Assembly (NCBI RefSeq): GCF_002994635.1
Contig: NZ_PVNL01000052.1
Coordinates: 1-60,562 of the forward strand
DNA length: 60,562 bases
Reading direction: 5' to 3'
Origin: Enhygromyxa salina
GTDB taxonomy: Bacteria; Myxococcota_A; Polyangia; Nannocystales; Nannocystaceae
Shown here: positions 44,284 through 56,292 of the stretch, in pieces
How the letters are laid out: each line of letters starts with the position of its first letter
Position numbering within the stretch: the first letter of the stretch is position 1
Made by a program: the position numbers and the translations under genes
Notes under the pieces: model-generated
Told to the model about the DNA's origin: nothing
Databases searched by the model: none
Seen by the model: the letters and a program-made list of their open reading frames with translations, nothing else

Positions 44284-45158
44284 GGGAACAGATCGGGTTT
44301 GAGGTCGAGTTCGCCGACGCGCCCGAGCCAGGTCCGCAGTCGATCCACGCGTGGGCCGAGCGGCGGCCCGTCCAGATTGACGCGCGGCGCAGCTTTGGCC
44401 TTGACCCGGGCGAGGTCGAGCAGCGCTTGCACGCGGGCTTGGACCCGCTCGTGGAGCGACTGCAGGGCGGCGCGATCATCGAGCAGCGCCTGGCGCTCCT
44501 GTCGGGGGATCACCGGGACGATCGGGGCCCCGACGATCTGATGCACGCGGACCGGAAACGGCGGCGAGCTGGGCCACAGCCCGAGCGGCCCGAGCCCCGC
44601 CCACACGGCCCGATCGGGGCTGGTGATCCGCAGCCGCTGCTTGAGGCGGGCGTTGTCGTTGAGCCCGAAGAACGCGTCGTCGACCCCCGAGGCCGCGACC
44701 GGAACGACCTCGAGCCCCCGGCTGATCGCCAGGCGCAGGTAGCCGAGGCCCGGCCAGTCGACTCGATAGCGAACCCAGCCCGGGCGCAGGCCCTCTTGCA
44801 CGCCGCCGGGTGCCAGGATCACGTGGCGACCCTTGGCGATCGCGGCATCGAGGATCGGGCCCTTGCCCGTCGACCACACCAGGCCCTCGGTCAGCCAGCG
44901 CAGGTACGGCCAGTCCATGAAATTTCGATGCACCAGCGCCAGCGGGAGGTAGCCCTGCTCGCGCTGGATCTCCGCGCCGAGCAAGAACAGATCCCAGGCC
45001 AGCGGGCGCCCGTGATAGCCGACGACGATCTTGCACTCGTGGGTGCGCAGGTGCTCCATGCCCTCGACCGTGTAGGAGAACCACCGCCGCCACGCGGCCA
45101 TGGTCGCCAGCCAGTGGGCCATGGCGGACGCCGATGGCTCGCCCGTGCTCACGCTCAT
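44244..45158 (-). CDS. Acyltransferase of the PlsC/DAGAT type
   Basis: The 304-residue product has VVGYHGRPLAWDLFLLG in the place of the acyltransferase H-x4-D motif (here six residues separate His and Asp) and VILAPGGVQEGLRPG resembling the conserved PGGxxE block. This pattern fits lysophospholipid or diacylglycerol acyltransferases related to TMEM68-type proteins. The start is the ATG at 45158, overlapping the KAS III-like gene's stop by ATGA. It likely transfers an acyl chain formed in the operon's pathway. Confidence 0.85.
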   Translation of the reverse strand: MSVSTGEPSASAMAHWLATMAAWRRWFSYTVEGMEHLRTHECKIVVGYHGRPLAWDLFLLGAEIQREQGYLPLALVHRNFMDWPYLRWLTEGLVWSTGKGPILDAAIAKGRHVILAPGGVQEGLRPGWVRYRVDWPGLGYLRLAISRGLEVVPVAASGVDDAFFGLNDNARLKQRLRITSPDRAVWAGLGPLGLWPSSPPFPVRVHQIVGAPIVPVIPRQERQALLDDRAALQSLHERVQARVQALLDLARVKAKAAPRVNLDGPPLGPRVDRLRTWLGRVGELDLKPDLFPWQTRRNNTPAGR

Positions 45159-46159
45159 GGCCCGGCCGCTCCGAGCTGATAGACCATCGCGCCGTAGCTG
45201 ATCCCCGAGCCGACGGCGACCATCAACAGCAGGTCGCCGCCGCGCAGCTTCCCGCTGCGCCACAGTCGATCGAGGCTGAGCGGGATCGAGGCCGCGCCGA
45301 CGCTGCCGATCTCGCCGACGACCCGCAGTTGCTTGTGCTCGGGGATCCCCAGCTCGCGCGCCAGCATGTCGAACATGCGCCCGTTGGGCTGGTGGGGGAG
45401 CACCCAGCTGATGTCGTCCATGCGCACGCCCGCGAGCGTGAGCGCGGTTCGGGCGCTGGTCAGGACCGCCTCCGTCGCCTCTTGCGTGATTTGCTTGTTG
45501 GAAACACCGAAGCGGACGATCTCGGGCTCGCGCGTGAGGCCAGCGTGAGCGAGCGTCACGCTGCCTCGCAGTCTTCCGTCGTTGCGCAGCCACGACGAGC
45601 GCAGGCCTTCGCTGGTCCGGCCACGCCCCAGCACGACCGCCGCGCCAGCGTCGCCAAACACCACGTACGAGCGCGGGTCAGAAGGATCGAGGTGGCGAGA
45701 CCACAGCTCCGACACCACCACGCCAACCGGATGGAGCCCGGTCGCAACGCTTCGGGCCGCGAGATCCATGGCCGACAGGAACCCCGTGCACGCGTTGTTC
45801 AGATCGATGCAGTCGCAGCTGCCGTGGAGCCCGAGCGCGTCGCCGACCGCGTTGGCGGTCGCGGGCAGGAGCGTGTCGCCGCCCGTGGAATTGACCTGAA
45901 TCAGCCGCACGAGGTCACTGGCCTGCAACCCCGCGCTGGCCAGCGCCCGTCGCATGGCATCGGCTGCCAGTGACGCATGAGTCGTCTCGGGGTCGGCCCA
46001 GTAGCGGCGCTCGATCCCCGTTCGCGCCACCAGATCGGCTGGATCCCGGCCAGGATAGGCGCGCTGGCACACCTCGGCGGTCGTGACTGCGCGCCCGGGG
46101 AGGACGCTGCCCGTGCCCAGAATCCGGACTGGGATCAGTGACTGCGTGGGGGCGACCAT
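45155..46159 (-). CDS. KAS III-like condensing enzyme with altered Asn
   Basis: The 334-residue product resembles FabH: Cys124 in DLNNACTGF, His256 in VLPHQPNGRM, and the last motif reading VGEIGSVGAASIP. The Asn of the usual Cys-His-Asn triad is Ser286 here, so decarboxylative condensation may be changed; some thiolase-like enzymes with changed triads make other products. I used ATG 46159; upstream in-frame starts at 46294 and 46366 are possible. It leads an operon with an acyltransferase and two SDRs, suggesting synthesis of a special lipid. Confidence 0.88.
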   Translation of the reverse strand: MVAPTQSLIPVRILGTGSVLPGRAVTTAEVCQRAYPGRDPADLVARTGIERRYWADPETTHASLAADAMRRALASAGLQASDLVRLIQVNSTGGDTLLPATANAVGDALGLHGSCDCIDLNNACTGFLSAMDLAARSVATGLHPVGVVVSELWSRHLDPSDPRSYVVFGDAGAAVVLGRGRTSEGLRSSWLRNDGRLRGSVTLAHAGLTREPEIVRFGVSNKQITQEATEAVLTSARTALTLAGVRMDDISWVLPHQPNGRMFDMLARELGIPEHKQLRVVGEIGSVGAASIPLSLDRLWRSGKLRGGDLLLMVAVGSGISYGAMVYQLGAAGP

Positions 46160-46368
46160 CCGGAGCGGCGCGATGATGCCACGTGGGGCGCCATCTACAA
46201 AGGCGTCGGTCGTGACTCCAGTGCGACCGACCGGACGCACTCCACCACGGGCCGCCAGCGCGGATTCCGGGCTCGCGCGAACGGCGTGCACCATGAAGCG
46301 CGAGCAGAGGGTGAGGATTAGACTGACGTGAAACGAGTAAGTGGGTAGAATCCACGGATTGGGCACCT

Positions 46369-49300
46369 TTGTCAGAACACGGCGACATCATTGACTCTGC
46401 GACGACGCTCTCGGGTTCTGGCGTCACCGTTGGTGATGATGGCAACGCGGCGCTGACAGACGTCGGCGTGTTCGCCGATCTGACCGATGGATACGGAGAC
46501 CTCGGCTCGGCCGACGTCGAGATCGGCCAGCGCCTCGGCCCCTATGTGCTCGAGCGTCACCTCGGCTCGGGCGGGATGGGCGAGGTCTACTCGGCCCGCC
46601 ATCAACAGACCGGCAAGCAGCTCGCGATCAAGTTCTTGTCGCGCACCACGCCGCGCTTGCTCTACCGGTTCAAGCGCGAGTTCCGGGCGCTCGCGGACGT
46701 CTCCCACCACAACGTGATCTCGCTCGGTGAGCTGGTCGTGCCCTCGTCGAGCGCGGCGTTCTTCACCATGGAGCTGATCAACGGGCTGACGTTCACCGAG
46801 TACGTGCGTCGCCGCGCCCGCGTCGGGGAGCTGCCCAACCTCGTTCGCCTCGGGCGGGCGCTCCGCCAGCTGGTCCGCGGCCTCGTTCACCTGCACGACG
46901 CCGACTGCGTGCATCGAGACGTCAAGCCCTCCAACGTGCTGGTGACCCGCGAGGGCCGGGTCGTGATCCTCGACTTTGGCCTGGTGTCCGAGCTCGCTGA
47001 CGCGGACGATGGGATCTCGCACGACGGGCAGCCGATCGGGACCCCCGCGTACATGGCCCCCGAGCAGGCAGCGATGCGGGCGATCACCCCGGCCGCGGAC
47101 TTCTACGCCGTCGGTGTGCTGCTGTTCGAGTGCCTGACCGGTGTGCTGCCCTACCGCGGATCCGCGATCGAGATCGTCATGCTCAAGCAGGACGAGGACG
47201 TCCCGGATCCGGGCGAGCGGGTCCAGGGGATCCCGTCCGAGCTGCGGGAGCTGTGCATGCGACTGCTGGCCCGCGAGCCGGCCGATCGACCCGCGCGTGA
47301 CGAGCTGCTCACCGCCCTCGCAACCCGGACGCTCGGCGCTGGCGAGCGCAGCACCCCGCACGTCGCTGCCAAGCGACGCGAGCAGGCGCCGTTCGTCGGA
47401 CGCGACGCCGAGCTCGCGGCGCTCGGCCAGGCGCTTCGTGATGTCGAGACCCAGCGCGCCCCGGTCACGGTCCACATCAGCGGCGCGAGCGGCCTGGGCA
47501 AGTCGGCGCTGGTCAGTCGGTTCGCGAGCGAGGTCCGGGCCACCTCCGACACGCTGATCTTGCGCGGGCGCTGCCTCGAGCGCGAGTCGGTGCCCTACAA
47601 GGGCGTCGACTCGGTGGTCGACTCGCTCTCGGTTCGCCTGCGCCGCATGTCCGACAGCGATCTCGACCAGCTGCAGCCGCGCAACGTCGCGCCCTTGGTC
47701 AAGATCTTCCCGGTGCTCAGCGACATCTGGGAGTTCGAGCGCGGCTCGGCCCAGCGCTACGAGCCCAACGAGCTGCGGCGGCTCGGGATCGCGGCGCTGC
47801 GCGAGGTCATGACCCAGCTCGCGACGCTGCGCCCCGTACTCATTCACATCGATGACTTTCAGTGGGCGGACGTCGACGGCGCGCGGCTCTTGACCTCGTT
47901 GGTGCGACCGCCCGATCCGCCCGCGCTGCTGGTGCTCGTCTCGTTTCGTTGCGCGAGCCGAGGTGCGCAGGACGGCGAGTCTTCGTCTGCGATCGGCGAC
48001 TGTGAGGCGCTGCGCGAGCTGACCTCGGTCGAAGCCCGGCTCGGCCGTGACGTCCGCGAGCTGAGCGTGGGTCCGCTCGCCGACGCCGAAGCCCGCGAGC
48101 TGGCCTGGGCGCTGATGGGCGCCGACGAGAGCGGCACGATCGGCGAGCGCGAGCAACAGCGGCGCCGGTCCGACGCGTTCGCGCGCGGGGCTCGGGGCAA
48201 CCCCTTTTATATCGGTCAGATGGTGCTCGGAGACGACGCCGCGCCAGGTGAGACCGGCGATGATCGGATCGTCGCCCGCCGGATCGTGCAGCTCGATCCC
48301 GAGTCGCGGCGCCTGCTCGCGACTGTCGCGGTGTCCGGCGGGCCCACGCCGATCGCCCTGGTCCGCGACGTCTACGAGCACACCCAGTCCGGCTCGCGCT
48401 CACAGCCGGGCGATCAGTCGTGGTCGGAGCAGCTCTCGGCCGTGGGCGCCGTGATCGAGAAGCTGTGCGCGCTGGGGCTGCTGTCTCGTCGCGGCGGTTC
48501 GTTCGACAGCAGCCACGGCGACAGTCAGGACAGCCAGGACAGCCTGTCGAGCGGCGACCTCACCGGCCCCGTACTCGAGACCGCCCACGGCCGGATCCGC
48601 GAGGTCACCGTGGCCGAGCTCGAGACCCATGAGCTCGAGCAGATCCACCTCGCGCTGGGGTCCGCGCTCGAGCGCTTAGGTGGCGAACCCGAGACCCTCG
48701 CCGAGCACTTCGAGAGAGCCGGCGACTTGGTCCGCGCGACCAAGTACGCCGAGGTCGCCGCCGATCAAGCCGGCGCGGCCCTGGCCTTTGGGCGGTCCGT
48801 GCAGCTGTACCGACGCGCGCTCGTGCTGCTCGAGCTCCTCGGTCTCGACGGCATGGCGGGGGACCAGGGGCCCGCGCGTCGTCGTCGCTTGCGGCTCGCG
48901 CTGGCGGAGCAGCTCGTCAACTTTGGTCACTCCAGCGAGGCCGGGGCGCTGCTGCGCGAGCTCGCCGAAGAGGAGTCCGCGCCCAGCAAGGCGCTGGTGC
49001 TGCGCCGCAACGCGGCCGAGCAGCTGCTCCACGCCGGTCACGTCAACGACGGCCTCGCGCTCGCGGCCACGGTGCTGCAAGAGATCGGAGAGTCGCCGCC
49101 GCGCGGGTTTTGGGCCTCGATGTGGAGCTTCATGTGGGGTCGCCTGCGCCTGGCGCTGCGCGGCTACAAGTATCAAGTGCGCGACGAGAGCCAGGTCGAC
49201 CAGGCCAAGCTCGATCACATCGACACCCTGCTGACGATCAACAAGGGCTTGATCCTGCACCTCGAGATGCACTCGTGGGTCTTGCACAATCGGCTGCTGC

Positions 49301-50340
49301 GCCTGACCCTCGACGCTGGTGAGCCACGCCGGCTCGCGCTGATGCTGGCCAACGAGATGACGATCGTCGCCAGCTTTGGTGGTGAGGGCAAGGTCCACGA
49401 GCTCGCTGGTCGGGCCCGGGAGCTCGCCGCCACCGTCGACGACATCGAGCTCGATCGCAGCATCGACTTTCAGCGCGACATGGTCGAGTACGCGCTCAAC
49501 CGGTTCCGCGGCGCGACCGACCAGCTGCGCGAGCTGATGCCACGGCTCGAGGAGGTCGCCGGGGCCAACTGGCTGCGCAACACCGCCGTGCTCGTGTACT
49601 CGAGCCTGTGTGTCATCACAGGGCGCTGGGCGGAGCTCTATCGCAACCTGCCGCAGTGGCTGGCCGTCGCGCGCGACCGCGGCAACCTGCGCGAGATCGT
49701 CGAGCTCGAGGCCTACGCCGCCATGACCGAGCTGCATCGCGGCAACCTGGCCCAGGCCCGCTACCACCTCGACGCCGGTCGCGACGCGTGGGATCACTCG
49801 CGCTACAACTACACGACCGTGATGCTCGACCGGGTCGAGATCTTCATCTTGCTCGGCGAGGGGCAGCACGAGCGCGTGCTCGAGCGAATCGACATCCTGC
49901 TGGCCGCCGTCCGTCGCTCGAGCGTCGCGCTCAACCCCGTGGTCAAGCGCTTCGTCGACCAGCTGATCGGACGCTGCTGGGCGGCCGCGGCCGTGCAGTT
50001 CCCCGCCAACACCAAGCTCGCCGCCCAGGTTCGCGGCGTGTGTCGGCGCCTGCGTCGGACCAAGGTCCCCCTGTACGTCGGCGAGGCCGCGGTCAACGAG
50101 GCCGCGCTGCACTCGGTCAATGGCGACGCCGAGCAGACCCGACGGTGCTGGCGCGAGGCCGAGCTGTTGTTCGATCAAAACGGGATCGAGTGCCACGTCG
50201 CGTCGGTTCGCTGGCAGCTGGCGCGGGCGACCGAGGGGAACGAGGCGAAGGGCTTCGAGGTCGCGGCGGCCAGGTACTTTGATGCGAATGGGATCAGCGA
50301 TCCCGAGCGGGTCGCGACCATGTTGGTGCCGAAGCGGTAG
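46369..50340 (+). CDS. PknK-like Ser/Thr kinase with AAA ATPase and TPR-like region
   Basis: The 1323-residue product has a kinase domain at about 57-310 (LGSGGMGEV, HRDVKPSN with Asp184, DFG at 202-204), an AAA/STAND ATPase with Walker A GASGLGKS (372-379) and Walker B VLIHIDDFQWAD (about 490-501), and a long helical C-terminus with TPR-like repeats. This order matches PknK and similar regulators that are common in myxobacteria. The frame starts with TTG at 46369 and has no nearby ATG; a GTG at about residue 33 is possible. It is divergent from the KAS III-like operon and convergent with the tailoring operon. Confidence 0.95.
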   Translation: MSEHGDIIDSATTLSGSGVTVGDDGNAALTDVGVFADLTDGYGDLGSADVEIGQRLGPYVLERHLGSGGMGEVYSARHQQTGKQLAIKFLSRTTPRLLYRFKREFRALADVSHHNVISLGELVVPSSSAAFFTMELINGLTFTEYVRRRARVGELPNLVRLGRALRQLVRGLVHLHDADCVHRDVKPSNVLVTREGRVVILDFGLVSELADADDGISHDGQPIGTPAYMAPEQAAMRAITPAADFYAVGVLLFECLTGVLPYRGSAIEIVMLKQDEDVPDPGERVQGIPSELRELCMRLLAREPADRPARDELLTALATRTLGAGERSTPHVAAKRREQAPFVGRDAELAALGQALRDVETQRAPVTVHISGASGLGKSALVSRFASEVRATSDTLILRGRCLERESVPYKGVDSVVDSLSVRLRRMSDSDLDQLQPRNVAPLVKIFPVLSDIWEFERGSAQRYEPNELRRLGIAALREVMTQLATLRPVLIHIDDFQWADVDGARLLTSLVRPPDPPALLVLVSFRCASRGAQDGESSSAIGDCEALRELTSVEARLGRDVRELSVGPLADAEARELAWALMGADESGTIGEREQQRRRSDAFARGARGNPFYIGQMVLGDDAAPGETGDDRIVARRIVQLDPESRRLLATVAVSGGPTPIALVRDVYEHTQSGSRSQPGDQSWSEQLSAVGAVIEKLCALGLLSRRGGSFDSSHGDSQDSQDSLSSGDLTGPVLETAHGRIREVTVAELETHELEQIHLALGSALERLGGEPETLAEHFERAGDLVRATKYAEVAADQAGAALAFGRSVQLYRRALVLLELLGLDGMAGDQGPARRRRLRLALAEQLVNFGHSSEAGALLRELAEEESAPSKALVLRRNAAEQLLHAGHVNDGLALAATVLQEIGESPPRGFWASMWSFMWGRLRLALRGYKYQVRDESQVDQAKLDHIDTLLTINKGLILHLEMHSWVLHNRLLRLTLDAGEPRRLALMLANEMTIVASFGGEGKVHELAGRARELAATVDDIELDRSIDFQRDMVEYALNRFRGATDQLRELMPRLEEVAGANWLRNTAVLVYSSLCVITGRWAELYRNLPQWLAVARDRGNLREIVELEAYAAMTELHRGNLAQARYHLDAGRDAWDHSRYNYTTVMLDRVEIFILLGEGQHERVLERIDILLAAVRRSSVALNPVVKRFVDQLIGRCWAAAAVQFPANTKLAAQVRGVCRRLRRTKVPLYVGEAAVNEAALHSVNGDAEQTRRCWREAELLFDQNGIECHVASVRWQLARATEGNEAKGFEVAAARYFDANGISDPERVATMLVPKR

Positions 50341-50383
50341 CTGGTCGCCCGGATGAAATCGTGGCTGGACTGGGGCGTGCCGA

Positions 50384-51358
50384 TCACCCGGGCCATGGCA
50401 GGATCGAGAACACCTTGGCGGCGCGCTCGTGCATCACATCCACGATCACCGTCGCTCGCTCTGCGTCGAAGGGCACATAGCTGATCGCCGAGCGACTCAC
50501 CTGTGCCGCGCCGTCACTCCAGCGCGAGAAATAGTCAGCATTGCTGGGCCGGATCCGGGTGGTCCCAACCAGCAGTCCATGCTCGAGCACACACAAGCCC
50601 CGCGTCCAACCCTGCGCGGCGCCACGCTCGACGAGCGACCATCGCTCGATGATCTCGCCAGTCGTGGGATCGCAAGCGATGACCTCACCGGGCACGGTCG
50701 TGACCCATAGACACGACCGCCCGGAGGGATGTCGAGCGATGAACCCCTCATGAGGTGGAGCGGAGTACTCGGGCGACGCCCAGTCCCAGTCAGTGTCTTC
50801 GTCGCCCACGCACACGATTCGCCGCTGACGGACCAGCGTCAGCATGAGCGCGCCATCACCACGCCGGGCGCAATGGTTGGCGTGCATGAAGTGCGGGTGC
50901 GAGTCGCAGGTGCGAAACTCTGGCGCGCGCGCGAGGCGGGCCTGGGTGCGCGCGTCGCTGGTCAGGAGTCGTCGATGTCGCAGCTGGCCGTGATGGTCGA
51001 ACTCGTCGAGTGATTCGAGCCCGGTGTTGACCACGGTCAAGCCGCGGTCTTCGGCGAGGACGTGGTGCAGATCATTGAACCCCGGATCATCGATCACGCG
51101 GACCAGCCGCAGGTCGTCCAACGATACGCCCATTACTTGATTGGCGCTGCACAGCCACAGCAATCCGTCATGATACGAACCGCCCGTAAAGCCCTTGTTG
51201 GCCACGCGCAAGCTGGGATCCGGGGGCTCACGGATCAAGCGCGGCTCGAACTCCAGATCCATGCGCTCGTCAGCGTGACTCAGCACGAGCTCCCCGACGA
51301 AGCCTTCGGATCCGCCATCGAAGAACCCGCCGGTGATCAGGAATCGCTCGGCGCTCAC
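50384..51358 (-). CDS. Possible beta-propeller protein, last gene of the tailoring operon
   Basis: The 324-residue product starts with GTG at 51358, overlapping the epimerase gene by GTGA. It has repeating Gly/Trp/Asp-rich beta segments (GSYHDGLLWLCSANQVMGVS, LWVTTVPGEVIACDPTTGEII, GLLVGTTRIRPSN) and a His-rich stretch CDSHPHFMHANHC that could bind metal. The layout suggests a six- or seven-bladed propeller, as in lactonase-like hydrolases, but I do not recognise a specific family. It is the last gene of the minus-strand operon. Confidence 0.72.
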   Translation of the reverse strand: MSAERFLITGGFFDGGSEGFVGELVLSHADERMDLEFEPRLIREPPDPSLRVANKGFTGGSYHDGLLWLCSANQVMGVSLDDLRLVRVIDDPGFNDLHHVLAEDRGLTVVNTGLESLDEFDHHGQLRHRRLLTSDARTQARLARAPEFRTCDSHPHFMHANHCARRGDGALMLTLVRQRRIVCVGDEDTDWDWASPEYSAPPHEGFIARHPSGRSCLWVTTVPGEVIACDPTTGEIIERWSLVERGAAQGWTRGLCVLEHGLLVGTTRIRPSNADYFSRWSDGAAQVSRSAISYVPFDAERATVIVDVMHERAAKVFSILPWPG

Positions 51359-52203
51359 CGTCGGGCCTCCCGCAGCGCCGCGACACAGGCCCGCATGCCC
51401 TCGGCCAGCGACCAGCGCGGCGCCCAGCCAAGGCTGCGCAGCAAGGTCGAGTCGATCGCGCTGTGCCGGATCTGCCCTGGGCGGTCGTCGACCAGGCGCA
51501 GCTGGACCTCGGCTCCGACGGCCTGCTGAGCGAGCCGGGCGAGCTCGAGCACCGAGCAAGCGTAGTCGCTGGCCACGTTTACGCAGCGGGGACGGGCCGG
51601 GCTGGCGAACACGGTCACGATCCCGCGCGCGACATCGTCGACGTGGGTGTAGCAGCGAGTTTGCTGACCGTCCCCGTGGATATCGATGGTCTGCCCGGCC
51701 AGCGCCCGGCGCAGGAACACGCTGGTCGCCAGGCTCTCGCGCATGCCGGGTCCATAGAACGTTGCGAGGCGGAGGACGGCGGCGCCGGGCGGCATGAAGG
51801 CCTCACCGGCGAGCTTGGTCCTCGCGTAGAGCTCGGTGGGGGCGGGAGGGGCCGCCTCGTCGCAGCGCGCGAGGCCGTTGTTGCCGTACACACAGCAGGT
51901 CGAAGCGTAGAGCAGCCGCGCTCCGGCCTCGCGGCACGCGGCGGCGACCCGTCGGGTGCCCTCGACGTTGACGAGTTCGCAGCGCTCGGGGTCGGCTTCG
52001 GCGTGGTGCAGATCGGCGATCGCGGCCAGGTGCAGACACGCACCACAGCCTGCGAGGGCGCGCCGGAGCTGGTCCGCATCGAGGATGTCGCCACCGACGC
52101 GCAGATCGTAGGGACGAACCGTGTATCCGACCCGGTGAAGCTCGGCGCACACGCTGCGGCCGAGGAATCCGTCGCTGCCCGTCACCAGGACCACGGCGCT
52201 CAT
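51355..52203 (-). CDS. NAD-dependent epimerase/dehydratase (extended SDR)
   Basis: The 282-residue product starts MSAVVLVTGSDGFLGRSV, a Rossmann NAD-binding motif, with catalytic-type Ser/Thr in YASTCCVYG and Tyr-x-x-x-Lys in YARTK. C-terminal CYTHVDDVARGI is the region that fits sugar-nucleotide substrates. Such enzymes modify nucleotide sugars or related substrates. It overlaps the next gene by GTGA and the LOG-deacetylase fusion gene by ATGA, so the three are tightly coupled. Confidence 0.93.
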   Translation of the reverse strand: MSAVVLVTGSDGFLGRSVCAELHRVGYTVRPYDLRVGGDILDADQLRRALAGCGACLHLAAIADLHHAEADPERCELVNVEGTRRVAAACREAGARLLYASTCCVYGNNGLARCDEAAPPAPTELYARTKLAGEAFMPPGAAVLRLATFYGPGMRESLATSVFLRRALAGQTIDIHGDGQQTRCYTHVDDVARGIVTVFASPARPRCVNVASDYACSVLELARLAQQAVGAEVQLRLVDDRPGQIRHSAIDSTLLRSLGWAPRWSLAEGMRACVAALREARR

Positions 52204-53500
52204 GTCCACACGCTCCGCAAGATTAGCTCGGGTCCGCGCTCGCAGCCGGCCTCCGTGTCGAGGCCAAACTGCATGGCGAACCCAGCCACGCGCGCAAGCT
52301 CGAGCATCGCCCGATTGTTGCGGCCCTCGGGCCACGCGAGCCATGGCGTACCGCCGCGGGCCAGCAGCGAGCGACGGCCGTCGAGCAGGCGCGGGCCGAG
52401 CTCGGCGGGATCGAGCTGACGCAGATCACTGTGCTCGGGCCCATGCGAGCCGATCAACCACCCGGCGTCTCGCAGGTCGGCGAGCTGCTGAAGATCGAGC
52501 ATCACTTCGGTCTCGGGTTCCAGCGGAATACCAGCGGCGTCCAGTCGTCGACGTTGCTCGTGCTCGGGGAGCAACTTGAGACCCAGCCGATCGATACCGA
52601 GCACCTCGCCAGCCTGCGCGAGGGTGCGACCCGTGGTCGCGCACCAGGCATACAGCGCCGTCAGCGGCAGCGGACGGCGATCGCCATCGAGCAGCGCCGC
52701 GGTCACGAACAACACCGGCTGCAGCTCCGGTAGCGCGGCGAAGATCGGCGCCAGCAACGTGCTGTCGGCGTGGCCGTCGTCGATCGTCACCAGCACCTGT
52801 CGATGTTGCTCGTGCGCGCGGTTCCAGGTCCGCACGTGCTCGGCCAGCGCTCGCAGTCGCGCTTCGATCGCGGACAGTGGAAGGCTCATCCCAAGCTCGG
52901 CTTGAATGCGCCGCGCGCCGACGACCCCGGGCTCGTGGACACGATGCAAGCAGGGCACCTGCGCAGGCCACCAGCGGGTCGGCCCGCGTCCGGGCCACAC
53001 GCCGCTGGGGAACAGATCGTCGAGCCATATCAGCGCTGCGTCGACAGAACCGAGGCTGACGATCGGCCGCTCGCGCCGCTCGTCGAGGCGCTCCCCGGCG
53101 AGACGCTGGGCCCAGCCGCCAGTCTGTGCGAGGCACCCGAGCGGGCGTTGCTCGTGCCAGGCCAGCGCGATCTCGCTGAGGGTCCCTGCTCCGCCGCCGA
53201 TCGCAATTGCAGCATCGGCAACTCGGGCGACGAGGTTGTTGCGCTGCGAGCCCATGCCGGTCGCTAGCGTGATGTCGATCCACTCGTTGGGCTGCTCGTC
53301 GTCGGTCCAGCCTGGCAGCAGGCCGAGCACTTCGGCGCCGGTCCACGCCACGCTCGAGCGCGCGCCACAGCTGACCGCCGCCATCACGCCCGAGAGGCCG
53401 CCGCACACGATGCGAAAGCCGGCGTCGACCAACCCCCGACCGAGAAGCTCGGCCGTGGCAGCGACCTCCGGATCGGCCCGGTTGCCCCCGAACACGGCGA

Positions 53501-53516
<16 letters not shown>
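52200..53516 (-). CDS. Fusion: LOG-like Rossmann domain and polysaccharide deacetylase
   Basis: The 438-residue product combines two families. Residues 1-165 (IAVFGGNRADPEVA, GGGAGTLSEIALAW at 107-120) resemble the LOG/TIGR00725-type nucleoside-monophosphate-binding family. Residues about 225-430 resemble a NodB-type carbohydrate deacetylase: VLVTIDDGHADS, then GSHGPEHSDL with an HxxxH metal motif, and PEGRNNRAM. The start is GTG at 53516 with AAGGGG a few bases upstream; it overlaps the NAT-PhyH gene by 16 bases. This combination is unusual and may act on a nucleotide-linked or N-acylated sugar. Confidence 0.85.
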
Positions 53517-55479
<1,963 letters not shown>

Positions 55480-55483
<4 letters not shown>

Positions 55484-56292
55484 TCGAGCACCTCCAGTAG
55501 CCGCGAGAACTGGGCGTGACACAGCCCGAGCAGGCTCGGATCGAGGGACTCGTCGGGCGCGTGGATGCGTGTCCAGTCGTCGTTGGGGCCGATCGCCAGG
55601 TACGGTCGCGAACCGACGAGATGCTTCAGCATCGGACAGCGATCCTGGCCGAACGCCTTGTTGAGGTAGCGCTCGCGGACCCGCACCGCGCGACCGTGGG
55701 TTGCGGCGACCTCGCTGAGCGCCGCCACGATCGGCGCGAGCACCTGGTTCGAGCCCTTCGTCAACACTCGCTGGGCGCCGTCCTTGTAGAAATAGCCCGT
55801 CTCCTCGAGCCACACCGCCACGGGTGGGAGCTCGAGGCGCGGATACAGACGCTGGGCCCAGGGCGAGCCAAGCTCTTCTTCACCCTCGATCAGCCAGACC
55901 ACCCCGCACACGGTCCGGGGCAGCTCGGCGCAGCTCAACAGCCGCTGCACGAGCGGGCCGAGGTTGTCAGCGACCCCGCGGCCGTAGACTCGCCCGTCGC
56001 GTTCGGACAAGGTCCAGGGATCCGACTGCCACACGCCAGGCGCTTCCTCGACGTCGTAGTGCGAGGAGATGCCGAGCCAGCGATCAGAGGCTCCAGCTCG
56101 CGTGGCCACGAGGATCGGCTGCGCGCCGGGGAGGTCGGCGGCGTGAACCTCGACCGAAAAACCGCACGCCTCCAGCATCATGACTAGATCGTCGCGGACC
56201 TGCGCGAGGCCGGCAGGGTGGCTGGTGGTCGGTCGCGCGCCGACCCACCGGGCGAGGAGCGAACGCCACTCGTCGATGCGACTCCACATCAT
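55480..56292 (-). CDS. Minimal M20-type metallohydrolase lacking the lid domain
   Basis: The 270-residue product has the M20 catalytic core: His78 and Asp80 (SSHYDVEE), GRGVADN with Asp109, and EGEEELGS with Glu139/Glu140, plus a late His in RIHAPDES. At 270 residues it lacks the dimerisation domain of typical 350-450-residue M20 enzymes. It should hydrolyse an amide or peptide bond, perhaps in product assembly or deprotection. It overlaps the neighbouring genes on both sides by 4 bases. Confidence 0.88.

Noticed and set aside
46372..48381. 669-codon minus-strand open frame
   Set aside because: It is antisense to the kinase/AAA part of the PknK-like gene.
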